The notes under the pieces: generated by a model
The model's input: the letters and a program-made list of their open reading frames with translations, nothing else
Told to the model about the DNA's origin: nothing
The model's database searches: none
DNA from: Arthrobacter sp. Hiyo4
GTDB taxonomy: Bacteria > Actinomycetota > Actinomycetes > Actinomycetales > Micrococcaceae
Reading direction: 5' to 3'
Assembly: GCA_002370555.1 (NCBI GenBank)
Contig: AP014718.1
Coordinates: 1,984,001 to 2,048,000, forward strand
DNA: 64,000 nt
Shown: positions 53,158-64,000 of the stretch, in pieces
How positions within the stretch are numbered: position 1 is the first letter of the stretch
How the letters are laid out: each line of letters starts with the position of its first letter
Translations under genes and position numbers: made by a program

Positions 53158-53850
53158 ATGGCAACAGTTATTCTCGTGCGGCACGGCCGCACCACAGCCA
53201 ATGCCACTGGACTGCTGGCCGGTCGGGCCGCCGGCGTCAACCTGGACCAGATCGGGCGCGAGCAGGCGGCTTTGACCGGAGAGCGGCTCGCGGCCGTACC
53301 CGTAGTCGGGGTGGTATCGAGCCCTCTCGAGCGTTGTCAGCAGACCGCCCAACTCATCCTCGATCGCCAGGCTGGCACTCCGCACGCACCGCTGGAATCC
53401 GATCTGACCGAGTGCGATTACGGTCAGTGGCAGGGCCGCATGCTCAGTGATCTCGCAACCGAAGACCTGTGGGCTGCTGTGCAGTCGCAGCCATCCACAG
53501 TCGTTTTCCCCGGCGGTGAATCGATGGCAGCGATGCAGGCCCGGTCGGTAGCGGCAATCAGGCGCCACGATGCAGCGTTCGAAGCCGAGTACGGGCCGGG
53601 AGCCGTGTGGGTGGCGGTGAGTCACGGTGACGTCATCAAATCAATCGTCGCCGACGCGTTGGGAATGCACCTCGACCTGTTCCAGCGCATTAACGTGGGC
53701 CCTGCCTCCGTATCGATTGTCCACTATGGTGCTGTTCGGCCGACCGTCTATGCGACGAACACCGACGCGGGCGATCTGTCCTGGCTGTCGAAGGGCATCA
53801 AGTCCGGCGATGCGCAGGTCGGCGGCGGTGCAGGGCAGAAGGCGCAGTAA
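53158..53850 (+). CDS. Histidine phosphatase (MSMEG_4193 type)
   Basis: A 230-residue phosphoglycerate-mutase-like enzyme: MATVILVRHGRTTANATGLL with the catalytic RHG, SSPLERCQQTAQLI, ECDYGQWQGRMLSDL and WVAVSHGDVIKSIVADAL with the second catalytic His. It is the first gene of the conserved actinobacterial trio with DUF3090 and SCO1664. Intact. The substrate is unknown. Confidence 0.9.
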   Translation: MATVILVRHGRTTANATGLLAGRAAGVNLDQIGREQAALTGERLAAVPVVGVVSSPLERCQQTAQLILDRQAGTPHAPLESDLTECDYGQWQGRMLSDLATEDLWAAVQSQPSTVVFPGGESMAAMQARSVAAIRRHDAAFEAEYGPGAVWVAVSHGDVIKSIVADALGMHLDLFQRINVGPASVSIVHYGAVRPTVYATNTDAGDLSWLSKGIKSGDAQVGGGAGQKAQ

Positions 53851-53874
53851 TCCTCATGTGCCTAAAATACTGAC

Positions 53875-54429
53875 ATGCCCACACTTGTTCACGAGTTTGC
53901 CTGGCCTGACCGGGTCGTCATCGGCACCATCGGCGTTCCGGGGGCGCGCACGTTCTACCTGCAGGTTCGCTCAGGTAAACAAATCCTGAGCATCGCACTG
54001 GAGAAGCAGCAGTCGGCTCAGCTCGCCGAGAAGATTGACGAAATCCTCGATCAGCTCATCACCCTCGAAGGCAACCCCTTCAGCGTTCCCACGGGAACTC
54101 CCATCGAACTTGTCGACAATGACCAGCTCGAGGCGGTCACGGAGCAATTTCGAACCGGGGCCATGACCTTAGGTTGGGACCCGACGACCGCGCAGGTGGT
54201 CGTAGAGGCATACCCAATCACCGACGTCGATGCTGATGCCAACGCCGAATCACTGGCGGAGAACGGCGCTGATGTGCCCGAAATGTTGCTGGTGCGGATG
54301 CCGGTTGGCACCGCCCGGGCATTCGCCAAGCGGACCCGTGAGGTGGTGGGCGCCGGGCGTCCGGCATGCCCGCTCTGCGGTTATCCCGTGGACGCCGACG
54401 GGCACGTCTGCACCGTGCCCGAGGTCTGA
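53875..54429 (+). CDS. DUF3090 (YjbQ-unrelated, TIGR03847) protein
   Basis: A 184-residue protein: GVPGARTFYLQVRSGKQILS, EKQQSAQLAEKIDEILDQLI, EQFRTGAMTLGWD and a C-terminal zinc-like CPLCGYPVDADGHVC. This matches the DUF3090 family, always next to a histidine phosphatase and SCO1664 in actinobacteria. Its TGA overlaps the next ATG (TGATG). Function unknown. Intact. Confidence 0.9.
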   Translation: MPTLVHEFAWPDRVVIGTIGVPGARTFYLQVRSGKQILSIALEKQQSAQLAEKIDEILDQLITLEGNPFSVPTGTPIELVDNDQLEAVTEQFRTGAMTLGWDPTTAQVVVEAYPITDVDADANAESLAENGADVPEMLLVRMPVGTARAFAKRTREVVGAGRPACPLCGYPVDADGHVCTVPEV

Positions 54430-55194
54430 TGCCTGCACCCGACCTGCTGACTGGCGAACTGATCCTCATTGGGCGCATTACGACGGCGTCGAACGCCACC
54501 TTTCTGGGCAGCATCGGCGACACCACGGTCGTTTATAAGCCGATAGCCGGGGAGAAACCGCTGTGGGATTTTCCCGATGGCCGCCTTGCCCACCGGGAGG
54601 TTGCCGCCTACCTGGTTTCGGAGGTCCTCGGCTGGAACGTGGTGCCGCGCACCTGGCTGCGGACGGTCCGTTAGGTAAAGGGATGGTGCAGCTGTGGCAG
54701 GAGTCAGACCCCGACCAGAACGCGGTGGACCTCGTTGCGGCGGACGAAGTACCGGCGATCGGGTGGAAACACGTCCTCGAAGGTCAGGATGAGAACGGAC
54801 GGATGGTCGCCCTCTTACACGAGGACTCTCCGGCGCTCAGACGTATGGCGGTGTTCGACGTCGTCGTGAACAACGCCGACCGTAAAGGCGATCACATCCT
54901 TGCCATCCCGGACGGACACCGGCACGGCGTGGACCACGGGCTTACCTTTCACCGTGACCACAAGCTGCGCACGGTGCTGTGGGGGTGGCTGGGAGACGCT
55001 CTGACCGTTGAGGAACTTGAGGGCATCGACCGTGTCAGCGAAGGACTGGACGGTGAGCTGGGCCGGAACCTGACGGACCTGCTCAGCGCCGAAGAAATTG
55101 CGTCGGTCGCCGCGCGCTGCGCCCGGTTGCGTTTTGCAGGTCGGTTCCGGCTCCCAGCGGTGAGATGCCGGCGGTGCCCTGGCCGCTGTTCTAA
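54429..55194 (+). pseudogene. SCO1664-family protein, frameshifted
   Basis: MPAPDLLTGELILIGRITTA, TTVVYKPIAGEKPLWDFPDG, LAHREVAAYLVSEVLGW is the start of a PI3/4-kinase-like fold. After slips near 54668 and 55148 it continues GMVQLWQESDPDQNAVDL, RMAVFDVVVNNADRKGDHIL, GVDHGLTFHRDHKLRTVLWG and ends PAVPWPLF. The catalytic N-x2-D-x-K and D-H-G are visible. It is the last gene of the trio. Confidence 0.8.
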
Positions 55195-55243
55195 GGCTGA
55201 TTCCAACCTCAGTTGTTCCGGTCTGCAACCCTAGAATTATGCG

Positions 55244-55280
55244 GCAACAGCCCCGTACGAACTACGTACGGGGCTGTTGC
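55244..55280. terminator. Strong hairpin between SCO1664 and nrdF
   Basis: GCAACAGCCCCGTACG and CGTACGGGGCTGTTGC are perfect 16-bp arms around AACTA. It separates convergent transcripts (the SCO1664 gene and nrdF) and probably ends both. Confidence 0.75.
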
Positions 55281-55384
55281 GACTTGATCTGTAAGGATGC
55301 GGCGGAGACACAGTCTCAGGGGATCAGTGTTCCCACTCAGAGTCAGTGACGGCACTGCTTTTGTGGACGGCGCCTAGAAGCCGC

Positions 55385-56448
<1,064 letters not shown>

Positions 56449-56454
56449 CTACAA

Positions 56455-58671
56455 CTACAGCATGCAAGAAACACAGTTGTCCACCTCAGTTCCCTCCAGC
56501 GCGAGCTGGCGGAGACGGATGTAGTAGATGGTCTTGATGCCCTTCTTCCAGGCGTAGATCTGGGCCCGGTTGATGTCGCGCGTGGTGGCGGTGTCCTTGA
56601 AGAACAGCGTCAGGGACAGACCCTGGTCCACGTGCTGGGTGGCGGCGGCGTAAGTATCGATGACCTTCTCGTAGCCGAGCTCGTACGCGTCCTGGTAGTA
56701 CTCCAGGTTGTCGTTCGTCAGGTACGGCGCCGGGTAGTACACGCGGCCCAGCTTGCCTTCCTTGCGGATCTCGATCTTGGACGCCACCGGGTGGATCGAG
56801 GAGGTGGAGTTGTTGATGTAGGAGATCGAGCCCGTCGGCGGGACGGCCTGCAGGTTCTGGTTGTAGATGCCGTGCTCCATAACGGAGGCCTTCAGCTCGC
56901 GCCAGTCATCCTGGGTGGGGATGTGGATGTTCTTGAACAGCTCCGCAACCTTCCCAGTCTGCGGCACCCACTCCTGCTCGGTGTACTTGTCGAAGAACTC
57001 GCCCGAGGCGTACTTGGACTTCTCAAAGCCGCCGAAGGTCTGTCCGGTCTCGATGGACAGCAGGTTGGAGGCGCGGACAGCGTGGTACACCACCGAGTAG
57101 AAGTAGACGTTGGTGAAGTCCAGGCCCTCTTCGGAACCGTAGTGGACCCGCTCGCGGGCCAGGTAGCCGTGCAGGTTCATCTGGCCCAGTCCGATGGCGT
57201 GGGACTGGTCGTTGCCGCGGGCGATGGACGGCACCGAGGTGATGTTAGACATGTCCGAAACAGCCGAGAGGGACCGGATGGCCGTCTCGATGGTCAGGCC
57301 GAAGTCCGGGCTGTCCATGGCCTTGGCGATGTTCAGCGAGCCCAGGTTGCAGGAGATGTCCTTACCGGTCTGGTCGTAGGACAGGTCATCGTGGTACGTG
57401 GTGGGCTGGGAAACCTGGAGGATCTCCGAGCACAGGTTGGACATGATGATCTTGCCGTCGATCGGGTTTTCCCGGTTCACGGTATCCTCGAACATGATGT
57501 ACGGGTAGCCGGATTCGAACTGGATCTCGGCGAGGGTCTGGAAGAACTCGCGCGCCTTGATCTTGGTCTTCTTGATCCGGGAATCGTCCACCATCTCGTA
57601 GTACTTCTCGGTGACCGAGACGTCGGAGAACGGCATGCCGTAGACGCGCTCAACGTCGTACGGGGAGAACAGGTACATGTCCTCGTCCTTCTTGGCCAGC
57701 TCGAACGTGATGTCCGGGATGACAACGCCCAGCGAGAGGGTCTTGATGCGGATCTTCTCATCCGCGTTCTCGCGCTTGGTGTCCAGGAAGCGGTAGATGT
57801 CCGGGTGGTGCGCGTGCAGGTACACCGCACCGGCACCCTGGCGTGCACCGAGCTGGTTGGCGTAGGAGAAGCTGTCCTCGAGGAGCTTCATCACGGGGAT
57901 GACGCCGGAGGACTGGTTCTCGATCTGCTTGATCGGGGCGCCCACTTCGCGGATGTTGGTCAGCGCGAACGCCACACCGCCGCCGCGCTTGGACAGCTGC
58001 AGCGCCGAGTTGATGGACCGGCCGATCGACTCCATGTTGTCTTCGATGCGGAGCAGGAAGCAGGAGACCAGCTCGCCGCGCTGGCGCTTGCCGGCGTTCA
58101 GGAACGTGGGCGTGGCCGGCTGGAAGCGGCCTTCGATGATCTCGTCCACCATCTGCAGGGCGAGCTTCTCGTCGCCGCGGGCCAGGTGCAGGGCCACCAT
58201 GCAGACGCGGTCCTCGTAGCGCTCCAGGAAGCGGTTGCCGTCGAACGTCTTCAGTGTGTAGGACGTGTAGAACTTGAACGCGCCCAGGAAGGTCTCGAAG
58301 CGGAACTTCTTCTTGTACGCGCGGTTGTAGAGCTCGCGGATGAAGTTCATCGTGTACTGGTCGAGGGTTTCGCGCTCGTAGTACTGGTTCTTCACCAGGT
58401 AGTCGAGCTTCTCTTCCAGGTCATGGAAAAAGACGGTGTTGTTGTTCACGTGCTGCAGGAAGTACTGGTGTGCAGCTTCGCGGTCGGCCTCGAACTGGAT
58501 CTCGCCGTTCGGACCGTACAGGTTCAGCATGGCGTTGAGCTCGTGATAGCCCAGCCCCTTGTAGGCGGCCGGCATCTCGGGCTTTTCGACGACGGCACTC
58601 CGCTTTTCGGCAGCGGCGGTGCCCTGGCCTTCGGCCCTGGTTACTTCTGTGTCTGCGACAGTCGTGTCCAA
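56455..58671 (-). CDS. nrdE: Class Ib ribonucleotide reductase large subunit
   Basis: A 738-residue NrdE with an intact frame. [14 protein letters not shown] provides one active-site Cys, [13 protein letters not shown] contains the N-x-C-x-E catalytic motif, and [15 protein letters not shown] and [20 protein letters not shown] lie in the barrel. The C-terminal CVSCML is the reducible Cys pair used by NrdH. A TTG start is used and the gene overlaps nrdI by 31 bases. It converts NDPs to dNDPs with NrdF. Confidence 0.95.
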   Translation of the reverse strand: MDTTVADTEVTRAEGQGTAAAEKRSAVVEKPEMPAAYKGLGYHELNAMLNLYGPNGEIQFEADREAAHQYFLQHVNNNTVFFHDLEEKLDYLVKNQYYERETLDQYTMNFIRELYNRAYKKKFRFETFLGAFKFYTSYTLKTFDGNRFLERYEDRVCMVALHLARGDEKLALQMVDEIIEGRFQPATPTFLNAGKRQRGELVSCFLLRIEDNMESIGRSINSALQLSKRGGGVAFALTNIREVGAPIKQIENQSSGVIPVMKLLEDSFSYANQLGARQGAGAVYLHAHHPDIYRFLDTKRENADEKIRIKTLSLGVVIPDITFELAKKDEDMYLFSPYDVERVYGMPFSDVSVTEKYYEMVDDSRIKKTKIKAREFFQTLAEIQFESGYPYIMFEDTVNRENPIDGKIIMSNLCSEILQVSQPTTYHDDLSYDQTGKDISCNLGSLNIAKAMDSPDFGLTIETAIRSLSAVSDMSNITSVPSIARGNDQSHAIGLGQMNLHGYLARERVHYGSEEGLDFTNVYFYSVVYHAVRASNLLSIETGQTFGGFEKSKYASGEFFDKYTEQEWVPQTGKVAELFKNIHIPTQDDWRELKASVMEHGIYNQNLQAVPPTGSISYINNSTSSIHPVASKIEIRKEGKLGRVYYPAPYLTNDNLEYYQDAYELGYEKVIDTYAAATQHVDQGLSLTLFFKDTATTRDINRAQIYAWKKGIKTIYYIRLRQLALEGTEVDNCVSCML

Positions 58672-59120
58672 AACGTGTCCAATCCATTGTGTACGCGGGC
58701 CACGTCTTCTGGCGTGCCCATTAGTTCAAATCTGTAAAGCCGGGGGACGTTGCACTTGGCGGCAATAATGTCCGCTGCCATGCAGTAGTTGTCCCGAAGT
58801 TTGTGTTGCCTGCACCGATAACCCCACGGATCAGTTGCCTGTTCTGCGGGTCGTTCAGAAAGCGGATCACCTGCTTGGGCACGGAGCCCTCTCCCCGGTG
58901 CCCCGTACGTCGGCACAACCAGGACGTAAGGCCGGGTGGCGAGAAGGGGTGCATCCTTTGCATGGAGCGGGATCCGTGCCAGCTCACATCCGAGCTTCGC
59001 GACAAAGCGGCTGGTGTTCTCGGAGGTGGAGGAAAAGTAGATGAGCTGGCTCTGCGTGGTGTCAGGCGGTAACGGGGCCACCTGGGCCCTGGCTACTGCC
59101 AGTGCTGACACGGGAGTCAC
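58641..59120 (-). pseudogene. nrdI: NrdI flavodoxin, frameshifted
   Basis: NrdI supplies superoxide to assemble the Mn cofactor of NrdF. From the GTG at 59120: [20 protein letters not shown] (flavin phosphate loop), VLVVPTYG followed, after adding a lost G, by GTGERAP, and later [46 protein letters not shown]. Slips near 58895 and 58800 are again in GC runs. It overlaps nrdE. Confidence 0.85.
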
Positions 59121-59167
59121 CTCATGTGTGCGGATTGAAAGTTGCCGGCTGGCGAAAGTGTAGGGCC

Positions 59168-59413
59168 TTAGGCCACGGAGGAAACGGCAGACAGTGCCAG
59201 TTCCTCGATCTTGTCCGGGCGGAAGCCTGACCAGTGGTCCTGGTCCGTGACCACAACAGGTGCCTGCATGTAGCCCAGCGCCTTCAGGCGCTCAAGGGCC
59301 TCGGCGTCCTGGGAGATGTCAACGCTCTGGTAAGTGATGCCCTTTTTGTCCAGCGCACGGTAGGTTGCGTTGCACTGTACACACGCAGGTTTGGTGTAAA
59401 CCGTAACGGTCAT
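59168..59413 (-). CDS. nrdH: NrdH glutaredoxin-like protein
   Basis: An 81-residue redoxin: MTVTVYTKPACVQCNATYRA with the CVQC active site, YQSVDISQDAEALERLKALG and APVVVTDQDHWSGFRPDKIE. It reduces NrdE using thioredoxin reductase. ATG after GGGGACAGGGACA. First gene of the nrdHIEF operon. Intact. Confidence 0.95.
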   Translation of the reverse strand: MTVTVYTKPACVQCNATYRALDKKGITYQSVDISQDAEALERLKALGYMQAPVVVTDQDHWSGFRPDKIEELALSAVSSVA

Positions 59414-59475
59414 TGTCCCTGTCCCCTTTATCGAAATCTTCGCTCGTCTTAGTCCTGCCCAAGCTGTACGTCGAT

Positions 59476-59487
59476 ACTACATGTAGT
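59476..59487. promoter_or_regulatory. NrdR-box-like palindrome
   Basis: ACTACATGTAGT is a perfect 12-bp palindrome 63 bp upstream of nrdH. NrdR boxes upstream of ribonucleotide reductase operons have this kind of ACTA-x-TAGT symmetry, usually as two copies about 31 bp apart. I could not place a convincing second copy. Confidence 0.45.
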
Positions 59488-59624
59488 GCAGACTGCTCTT
59501 CGGAACCCCAAGATGATGTATTACAAGTATGTCATTTAATGCACTTTTAATCCACAGGCAAGCGCCCTCAAAATGTCCGGAATCCCGCCGTTTTTGCGGA
59601 CGAAATCCACACCCTGTGGAGTAC

Positions 59625-61428
59625 TTAGCCACATTTATCGCCCGGCGTGTCGCGTGCTGGACGGCGTGTCGCGCCTGGTTCGGGACGGCTCTGGCTGGCC
59701 CTAGCCCCTGCCGCGGGCGGTGTGGCCAGCAACGCAATGGCTTGGTCAAGCAGGCTGTTCATGCTGCCTCGGGCGGCTCCCTCCACCGCCAGCTTCGCCA
59801 CGGCATCCGCACGGACCGTGTCCCCGGATTCCAACGCAGCCCTGGCTTCTGCGAGGAGAATCTCAACCTGTACCCAGGCGTACGAGTCAGTTACCCGGCT
59901 GCAGAGGATCCCCGCGTTCTTCATCCACTCCAGTGCAGTATCGGCGTTGCCTTCCAGCAAATGCGTGAGCCCGATGGTCTTCGCAGCAAGGCCTTCCCAG
60001 CAGGGGTCCTGCAGCTGGCGTGCGAGCGCGAAGGTTGCCTCCGCCTGCTCCCGGACCACCCCGGGCCGTTCTCCATCGGACAGCCGCGCATGGGCCAGCC
60101 ACGCTTCCGGCCAGGGCCGGAATGCCGTCCAGCGTTCGCGGCGGGCCAGTTCGCAGGATTGCCGGGCCCATTCTTCGGCCTCGTCCACGCGGCCCAGGAG
60201 GAACAGGCTTCGTGCCCCCAGTCCCAGGTTCCAGGCTTCACGCCTGACGGCACCGGCACTCCGGCTCAGCTCGACGGCGGCAGCGAACTGGTCGGCACCT
60301 GCTTCAAGCTTGCCCCAGTCGCTGAAGTTCATGGCTTCAAACCCGGCAATGGCAGCGTCGAGGGACGGATCCCCGGTCGCCAGCCCGCGGGCAGTTTCCA
60401 AGTATCCGGCGGCACTGGCCCGCCGTCCGGCGAGGATGTCAACATAGGCCAGTTCCGATAGTGCCTTTGCCGCTACCGGCTCCGCGCCGGCGGCAGCCGC
60501 CAGGTCCACGGCGGCGGCAAGAATGATGGAGCCTTCGTCGTCGTAACCTCGAATTGAGTGGACGAGCGCCGCGCCGAGCTCGGTCAGGCAGCGGCTCAGC
60601 AGTTCCTTGTCGCCGGATAACTCGGCTGCGGCGGACGCTCCGCGCAGGCATTCGATCCCGGCGTCGGCAGCGCCGGCTGACACGGCGGCAAGCCCGGCCT
60701 CGCACAGGGACTGGGCGGACGCGCGGGCTGAAATACCGGGTACCGGCGCCGCGACGGCGGCCGTGCGGCCGCGCGGAGGGCCGCGGTGGGCCTTGTTCCG
60801 AGCTCGGCGGCGAACATTGCTTCGCTGGCGTCGGCCTGCCGGAGGGCAGCGTCCACATCACCGGATGAGGCCAGCGCCTTGACCAGCAGGATGTGCGGCC
60901 CTTCTTCGAAGGGCGCCCGTGCCACCATGGCCCGGGAAAGTTCCACGGCCCGGGCGGACTGCCGGGCAGAAAGCGCCCGAAGAGCGGCCTGTCTCAGGGC
61001 GCTGAGCACCTCACTGTCCACCCTCTGGCGCTCCACCAGGAGCCAGGACTCAAACCCTGGCGATCCCTTGACGTCGATCCCTTCCAGGAAGTGCCCTTCG
61101 GGAATCTCCGTTTCCAGCACGCCCCGCGAGAGTTCGGCCACGTCCACAGCTGTATCCGGACCGAGCCCGTGCGAGACAGGGTTGCCCGGAAAGCTTCGGC
61201 CAGGCCCGTTTTCCGACGCAGTTCGGCCAGCGTCCACCGCAGTGCCCCCATGGGATCGTCGGCGTCAGAAAACAGCTCATCCACGAGAACCTGGCGGGAA
61301 ACCGGCCCCGATGACCGGACCAGCCTCCCCAATACGGCCCAGCACTTGTGGCCTCTGGGCCCGGGAATCGGCTGGCCGTCGCGTTCAAGGCCCAATTTGC
61401 CGATCAACCGAAGGCGCAGCACAAGCAC
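59625..61428 (-). pseudogene. BTAD-type transcriptional regulator, frameshifted
   Basis: GTG at 61428 opens an OmpR-like winged helix (LIGKLGLERDGQPIPGPRGH, VSRQVLVDELFSDADDPMGA, LRWTLAELRRKTGLAEAFR), then after slips the BTAD helices PGFESWLLVERQRVDSEVLS, ALSARQSARAVELSRAMVAR, ASSGDVDAALRQADASEAMF, and a long tetratricopeptide-like region (RCLTELGAALVHSIRGYDDE, LEWMKNAGILCSRV). Slips lie near 61175 and 60745. No ATPase domain is present. It regulates an unknown target; it is downstream of the CFA operon on the same strand. Confidence 0.75.
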
Positions 61429-61441
61429 AATGTAGCAACGC

Positions 61442-61765
61442 TCAGGCAGCCAGCACCAGAGCGGATGACGGCTTGAGCTGCGCCAGGAGTCCGGCCTGCG
61501 CAGGAGCAGACAGCTCCCGTACGAGCACCCCGTGGACAATTCCGAATGCCCGTAGACGGGCCACCTCCCGCCCGTCCCAGTCATTGAGTGCAGCTGCCGC
61601 ACCCGGGGCAAATGGCCGGGCTGCGGAGGCCATCAGTTCCAGGGTCCGGCGTTCAGCATGGGTCCCCTCAGCCACGATACGGTCGGCCGTGAGGTTGAAA
61701 AAGGTATTCAGTTCACCTGTGGTCTTCCAGTTAGTTTCCATATCTGGAGTTTCCAGCACCGGCAT
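61442..61765 (-). CDS. Small helical protein after the CFA synthase
   Basis: From the ATG at 61765 (or 61741): METNWKTTGELNTFFNLTAD, EGTHAERRTLELMASAARPF, LNDWDGREVARLRAFGIVHG and PAQAGLLAQLKPSSALVLAA. Soluble and intact. Its start lies 30 bases after the CFA synthase stop, and its stop is 14 bases before the BTAD regulator start. Not recognised. Confidence 0.55.
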   Translation of the reverse strand: MPVLETPDMETNWKTTGELNTFFNLTADRIVAEGTHAERRTLELMASAARPFAPGAAAALNDWDGREVARLRAFGIVHGVLVRELSAPAQAGLLAQLKPSSALVLAA

Positions 61766-61791
61766 GTGACCATGCGTGTGATGACGCGGAA

Positions 61792-63162
61792 TTACAGCTG
61801 AGCCTCCCGGCGGTCCAGGACAATCTGCTGCACGTCCAGGTAGCCGGACTGGAATCCAGCCCGTGAATAGCACAGGTAGAACAGCCACATCCGCTGGAAC
61901 ACGGCGTCGAACCCCAGCCCGCCCACCTCCTGCGAACGCGCGATGAACTGCTCCTCCCAGAGGCGGAGGGTCGCGGCGTAGTGATCGCCCAGGCCCATCC
62001 GCTCCCGCACCCGGAGTGTGGTGTGCTGCTGGGTCACACTTTCGATGGCCCGCACGGACGGCAGGAAGCCGCCGGGAAGATGTACTTGTGCACCCAGGTG
62101 TACGCGTTGCGCGTGGCCAGCATGCGGCCGTGCGGCATGGTGATGGCCTGGATGGCCACCTTCCCGCCCGGGGCCAGCACGCGGTCGATGGTCTGGAAGT
62201 AGATGGGCCAGTACTCATAGCCAACCGCCTCGACCATTTCCACTGACACAACGGCATCAAACTCGCCTTCCACGGCGCGGTAGTCCTGCAGCGCCACGGT
62301 CACCTGGTCTGCGTAGCCGGCGGCTGCAATCCGTTCCTGCGCCAGCGCCCGCTGCTCACTGGAGAGCGTCACGCTGTAGACAGTGGCACCGCGGGCTGCT
62401 GCCCGGAGGGCCAGCTCACCCCAGCCGGTGCCGATCTCCAGCAGCCGCGTGCCGGATCCGACGCCGGCCTTGTCCAGCAGCCTGTCGATCTTGGCTTGCT
62501 GGGCTTCCGCCAAGGCGTCCCACGGGACCGAATCCAGTGCACCATCGCTCAGCGGGAAGAGCGCCGAAGAGTAGCTCATGGTGGTGTCCAGGAAGTGGGA
62601 GAAGAGCTCGTTGGAGAGGTCGTAGTGCCGCGAGATGTTGCTGCGCGTGTTGTGCTCTTCGTTGCGTTCCTGCCGCGGCGTCCGCGGCAGGTACAGGGTC
62701 CGCAGCCTCTGCAGCGGTGCGGGGATCAGCGTGTCCACGGAAGCGGCGAAGACCTCCAGCACCCCGGCGAGGTCTGATGCTTCCCAGTCCCCGCCATAAA
62801 GGACTCGCCCAGCCCGATCAGGCCGTTGTCACCGATCCGCACTTCGAACGCTGCAGGCCTGAGCATGGTCATCACCGGCGCGTCCGGGCCGCCGGTGCCC
62901 AGCACCGAACCGTCCGGGTAGGCAACGCGCAGGGGCAGCCGGCGTACGGCCGCCTTGAACAACAGGCCGGCGGCCTTGCCCGCCACCAGCGCTTTAGTGC
63001 CCGACGGCGCGTGGGCAACACCGGGCCACACGTCCGGATCGATGCTGGCCGGCGACGCCGGTACCCGGCAGCGATCCGTTCCGGCACCGGGTGCCGTGCG
63101 GCTGACTTCGCGGCGGAGACCTCCGCAGTCGCGGCTGTTCCGTTTTCATCGGTCATGGTCAT
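61792..63162 (-). pseudogene. cfa: Cyclopropane fatty acid synthase, frameshifted
   Basis: A SAM-dependent methyltransferase that adds methylene groups to membrane lipid double bonds. MTMTDENGTAATAEVSAAKS starts at 63162 after GGAGG. After slips the N-terminal lipid-binding region reads GKAAGLLFKAAVRRLPLRVA and GLGESFMAGDWE. The core has EEHNTRSNISRHYDLSNELF, SAM motif LLEIGTGWGELALRAAARGA and VVSVEMVEAVGYEYWP. A slip near 62058 precedes GLGDHYAATLRLWEEQFIAR. Slips also occur near 63080 and 62790. It overlaps DUF1365 by ATGA. Confidence 0.85.
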
Positions 63163-63890
63163 TGGACTGCCTCCTGTGGGGGGTGATGTGGTTTTTTGAT
63201 GACTGGCAGGCGTCGTGCCCAGAGTTTGATGCCCTGGACCCGGATCAGCGCCGATACCAGCAGCGGCGCAGCAGGGACGGCAACGGCTGCTGCCAGGATG
63301 TTCCTGACGGTGGCCGGGCGCCGGTCCCCGTCCATGGTGGCGGCGAACGGGCGCTGCCCTTCGCGCTCCAGGACGATCGAGACGGACAGCCGCTGCTCCG
63401 GGGCGGGCAGCTTCATACGGTACTGCCCGTCAACGTCATTGAACGGTGACACGTAGAAGGCCTTGGGCACGCTGGCCCGGCCGGAAGGGTCCGTTTCCAG
63501 GAGGTAGCAGTGGCGTTCGCCGTACGTGTTGTGGACCTCGGCGATCACGCACTGCAACTCGCCGGACAGCCGGTAGCACCAGAAGAGCGTGAGCGGGTTA
63601 AAGACGTGGCCGAAAACCCGGGCGCTGGTCAGCATTCGGATAGCGCCGCCGTCGGGCTCTCTCCCCCGGGTCCGCAGGAACCGTTCCACGTTGCTGCGGA
63701 TGGTGGCCCCGGGATCGCCCAGGTGGTCGGCGGCCCGGAAGACAGCCAGCGGCCGCATGACCCGGGGCAGAACCGGGAGCCGGTCCACATCCACAAACCA
63801 GCTGTAGCTCCGGTAGGTGAAGGCATTCTTCAGCGGGCTCTGGCGCACGTGGGAAATGGACGTGCGGTAGATGGCTGCGGTTGAGCTCAT
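63159..63890 (-). CDS. DUF1365 protein
   Basis: A 243-residue protein: SSTAAIYRTSISHVRQSPLK, YSWFVDVDRLPVLPRVMRPL, RMLTSARVFGHVFNPLTLFW, AEVHNTYGERHCYLLETD and KAFYVSPFNDVDGQYRMKLP. This is the DUF1365 signature; the family is almost always beside a CFA synthase and an FAD oxidoreductase and is thought to act on the same lipids. Intact. It overlaps both neighbours by ATGA. Confidence 0.9.
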   Translation of the reverse strand: MSSTAAIYRTSISHVRQSPLKNAFTYRSYSWFVDVDRLPVLPRVMRPLAVFRAADHLGDPGATIRSNVERFLRTRGREPDGGAIRMLTSARVFGHVFNPLTLFWCYRLSGELQCVIAEVHNTYGERHCYLLETDPSGRASVPKAFYVSPFNDVDGQYRMKLPAPEQRLSVSIVLEREGQRPFAATMDGDRRPATVRNILAAAVAVPAAPLLVSALIRVQGIKLWARRLPVIKKPHHPPQEAVQ

Positions 63891-64000
63891 GCACCCTCCG
63901 AGGCCGAAAGCAGCGCAGGTTTGTGCGCGTGAATCCCGAGCGTATCCCAGGGGCGCCCCAGGCTCGCGGCGGCACGGACACCGGCCAGGGCGCCGTCCTC
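63887..64000 (-). CDS. FAD-dependent oxidoreductase, C-terminal end
   Basis: The last 37 residues run DGALAGVRAAASLGRPWDTL, GIHAHKPALLSASEGA to TGA, overlapping the DUF1365 ATG. The DGALAGVRAA segment resembles the end of amine-oxidase-type flavoproteins, which normally precede DUF1365 and CFA synthase. The rest is outside the window. Confidence 0.6.
   Translation of the reverse strand, partial: EDGALAGVRAAASLGRPWDTLGIHAHKPALLSASEGA

Noticed and set aside
59500..59535. Second NrdR box upstream of nrdH
   Set aside because: TGTATTACAAGTATGT was considered, but its symmetry is weak and the spacing from the first palindrome (about 43 bp) does not fit the usual 31-32 bp.

Overview
The window is high-GC actinobacterial chromosome, most likely from the Arthrobacter/Pseudarthrobacter group (Micrococcaceae). 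Supporting genes are an ANTAR protein, DUF3040, a mycothiol-type maleylpyruvate isomerase, the histidine phosphatase-DUF3090-SCO1664 cluster, a class Ib nrdHIEF operon and a BTAD-type regulator. There are no rRNA genes, so the genus is inferred. 

Quality caveat. Dozens of recognisable genes carry one-base losses, mostly inside G/C runs, and the right protein continues in the next frame. nrdF and nrdI, which should be essential, are affected. Most of these frameshifts are therefore probably sequencing errors. I mark such genes as pseudogenes because the reading frame as given is broken, and say where the frame changes.

Layout. (1) 1-12.7 kb, chromosomal metabolism and stress genes: selO, a lipoprotein hydrolase, a flavin monooxygenase with ribA facing a MarR regulator across three operator-like repeats, redox enzymes, a Rieske oxidoreductase, a cupredoxin. 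A deletion scar near 6.96 kb joins a 5'-truncated NrtR-like gene to a 5'-truncated NAD-kinase-like gene. (2) 12.8-51.1 kb, a mobile island of about 37.5 kb lying between the two halves of one YhcG/DUF1016 nuclease gene (N part to 13081, C part from 50577). Its first part (13.1-29.8 kb) carries nhaA, an ABC exporter, a glycosyltransferase broken by an insertion sequence, a Crp regulator, a MerA-like flavoprotein and an ArsR-controlled operon. Its second part (29834-50483) is a Tn402-type transposon with 25-bp ends and an exact 5-bp target duplication GCAAT, inserted inside a resolvase res site. Inside it, at 44177-49600, lies another element with tniB, tniA, a resolvase, a phosphotransferase gene, 50-bp terminal repeats and a 9-bp direct repeat. 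(3) 51.1-64 kb, core chromosome again: VOC and metallo-hydrolase genes, the SCO1664 cluster, nrdHIEF, a BTAD regulator, and a cyclopropane fatty acid synthase/DUF1365 operon.

The most unusual part is 31.6-43.3 kb inside the Tn402-type element. Five copies of a palindromic repeat (R1-R5) separate self-contained modules: an MFS module, a secreted protein/lipoprotein/adaptor/MacB exporter module, a PD-(D/E)XK-like nuclease, and a RES toxin-antitoxin pair. This looks like a cassette array without a visible integrase. Three copies of a shared RNA-like leader motif, one directly upstream of nhaA, are a second lead.
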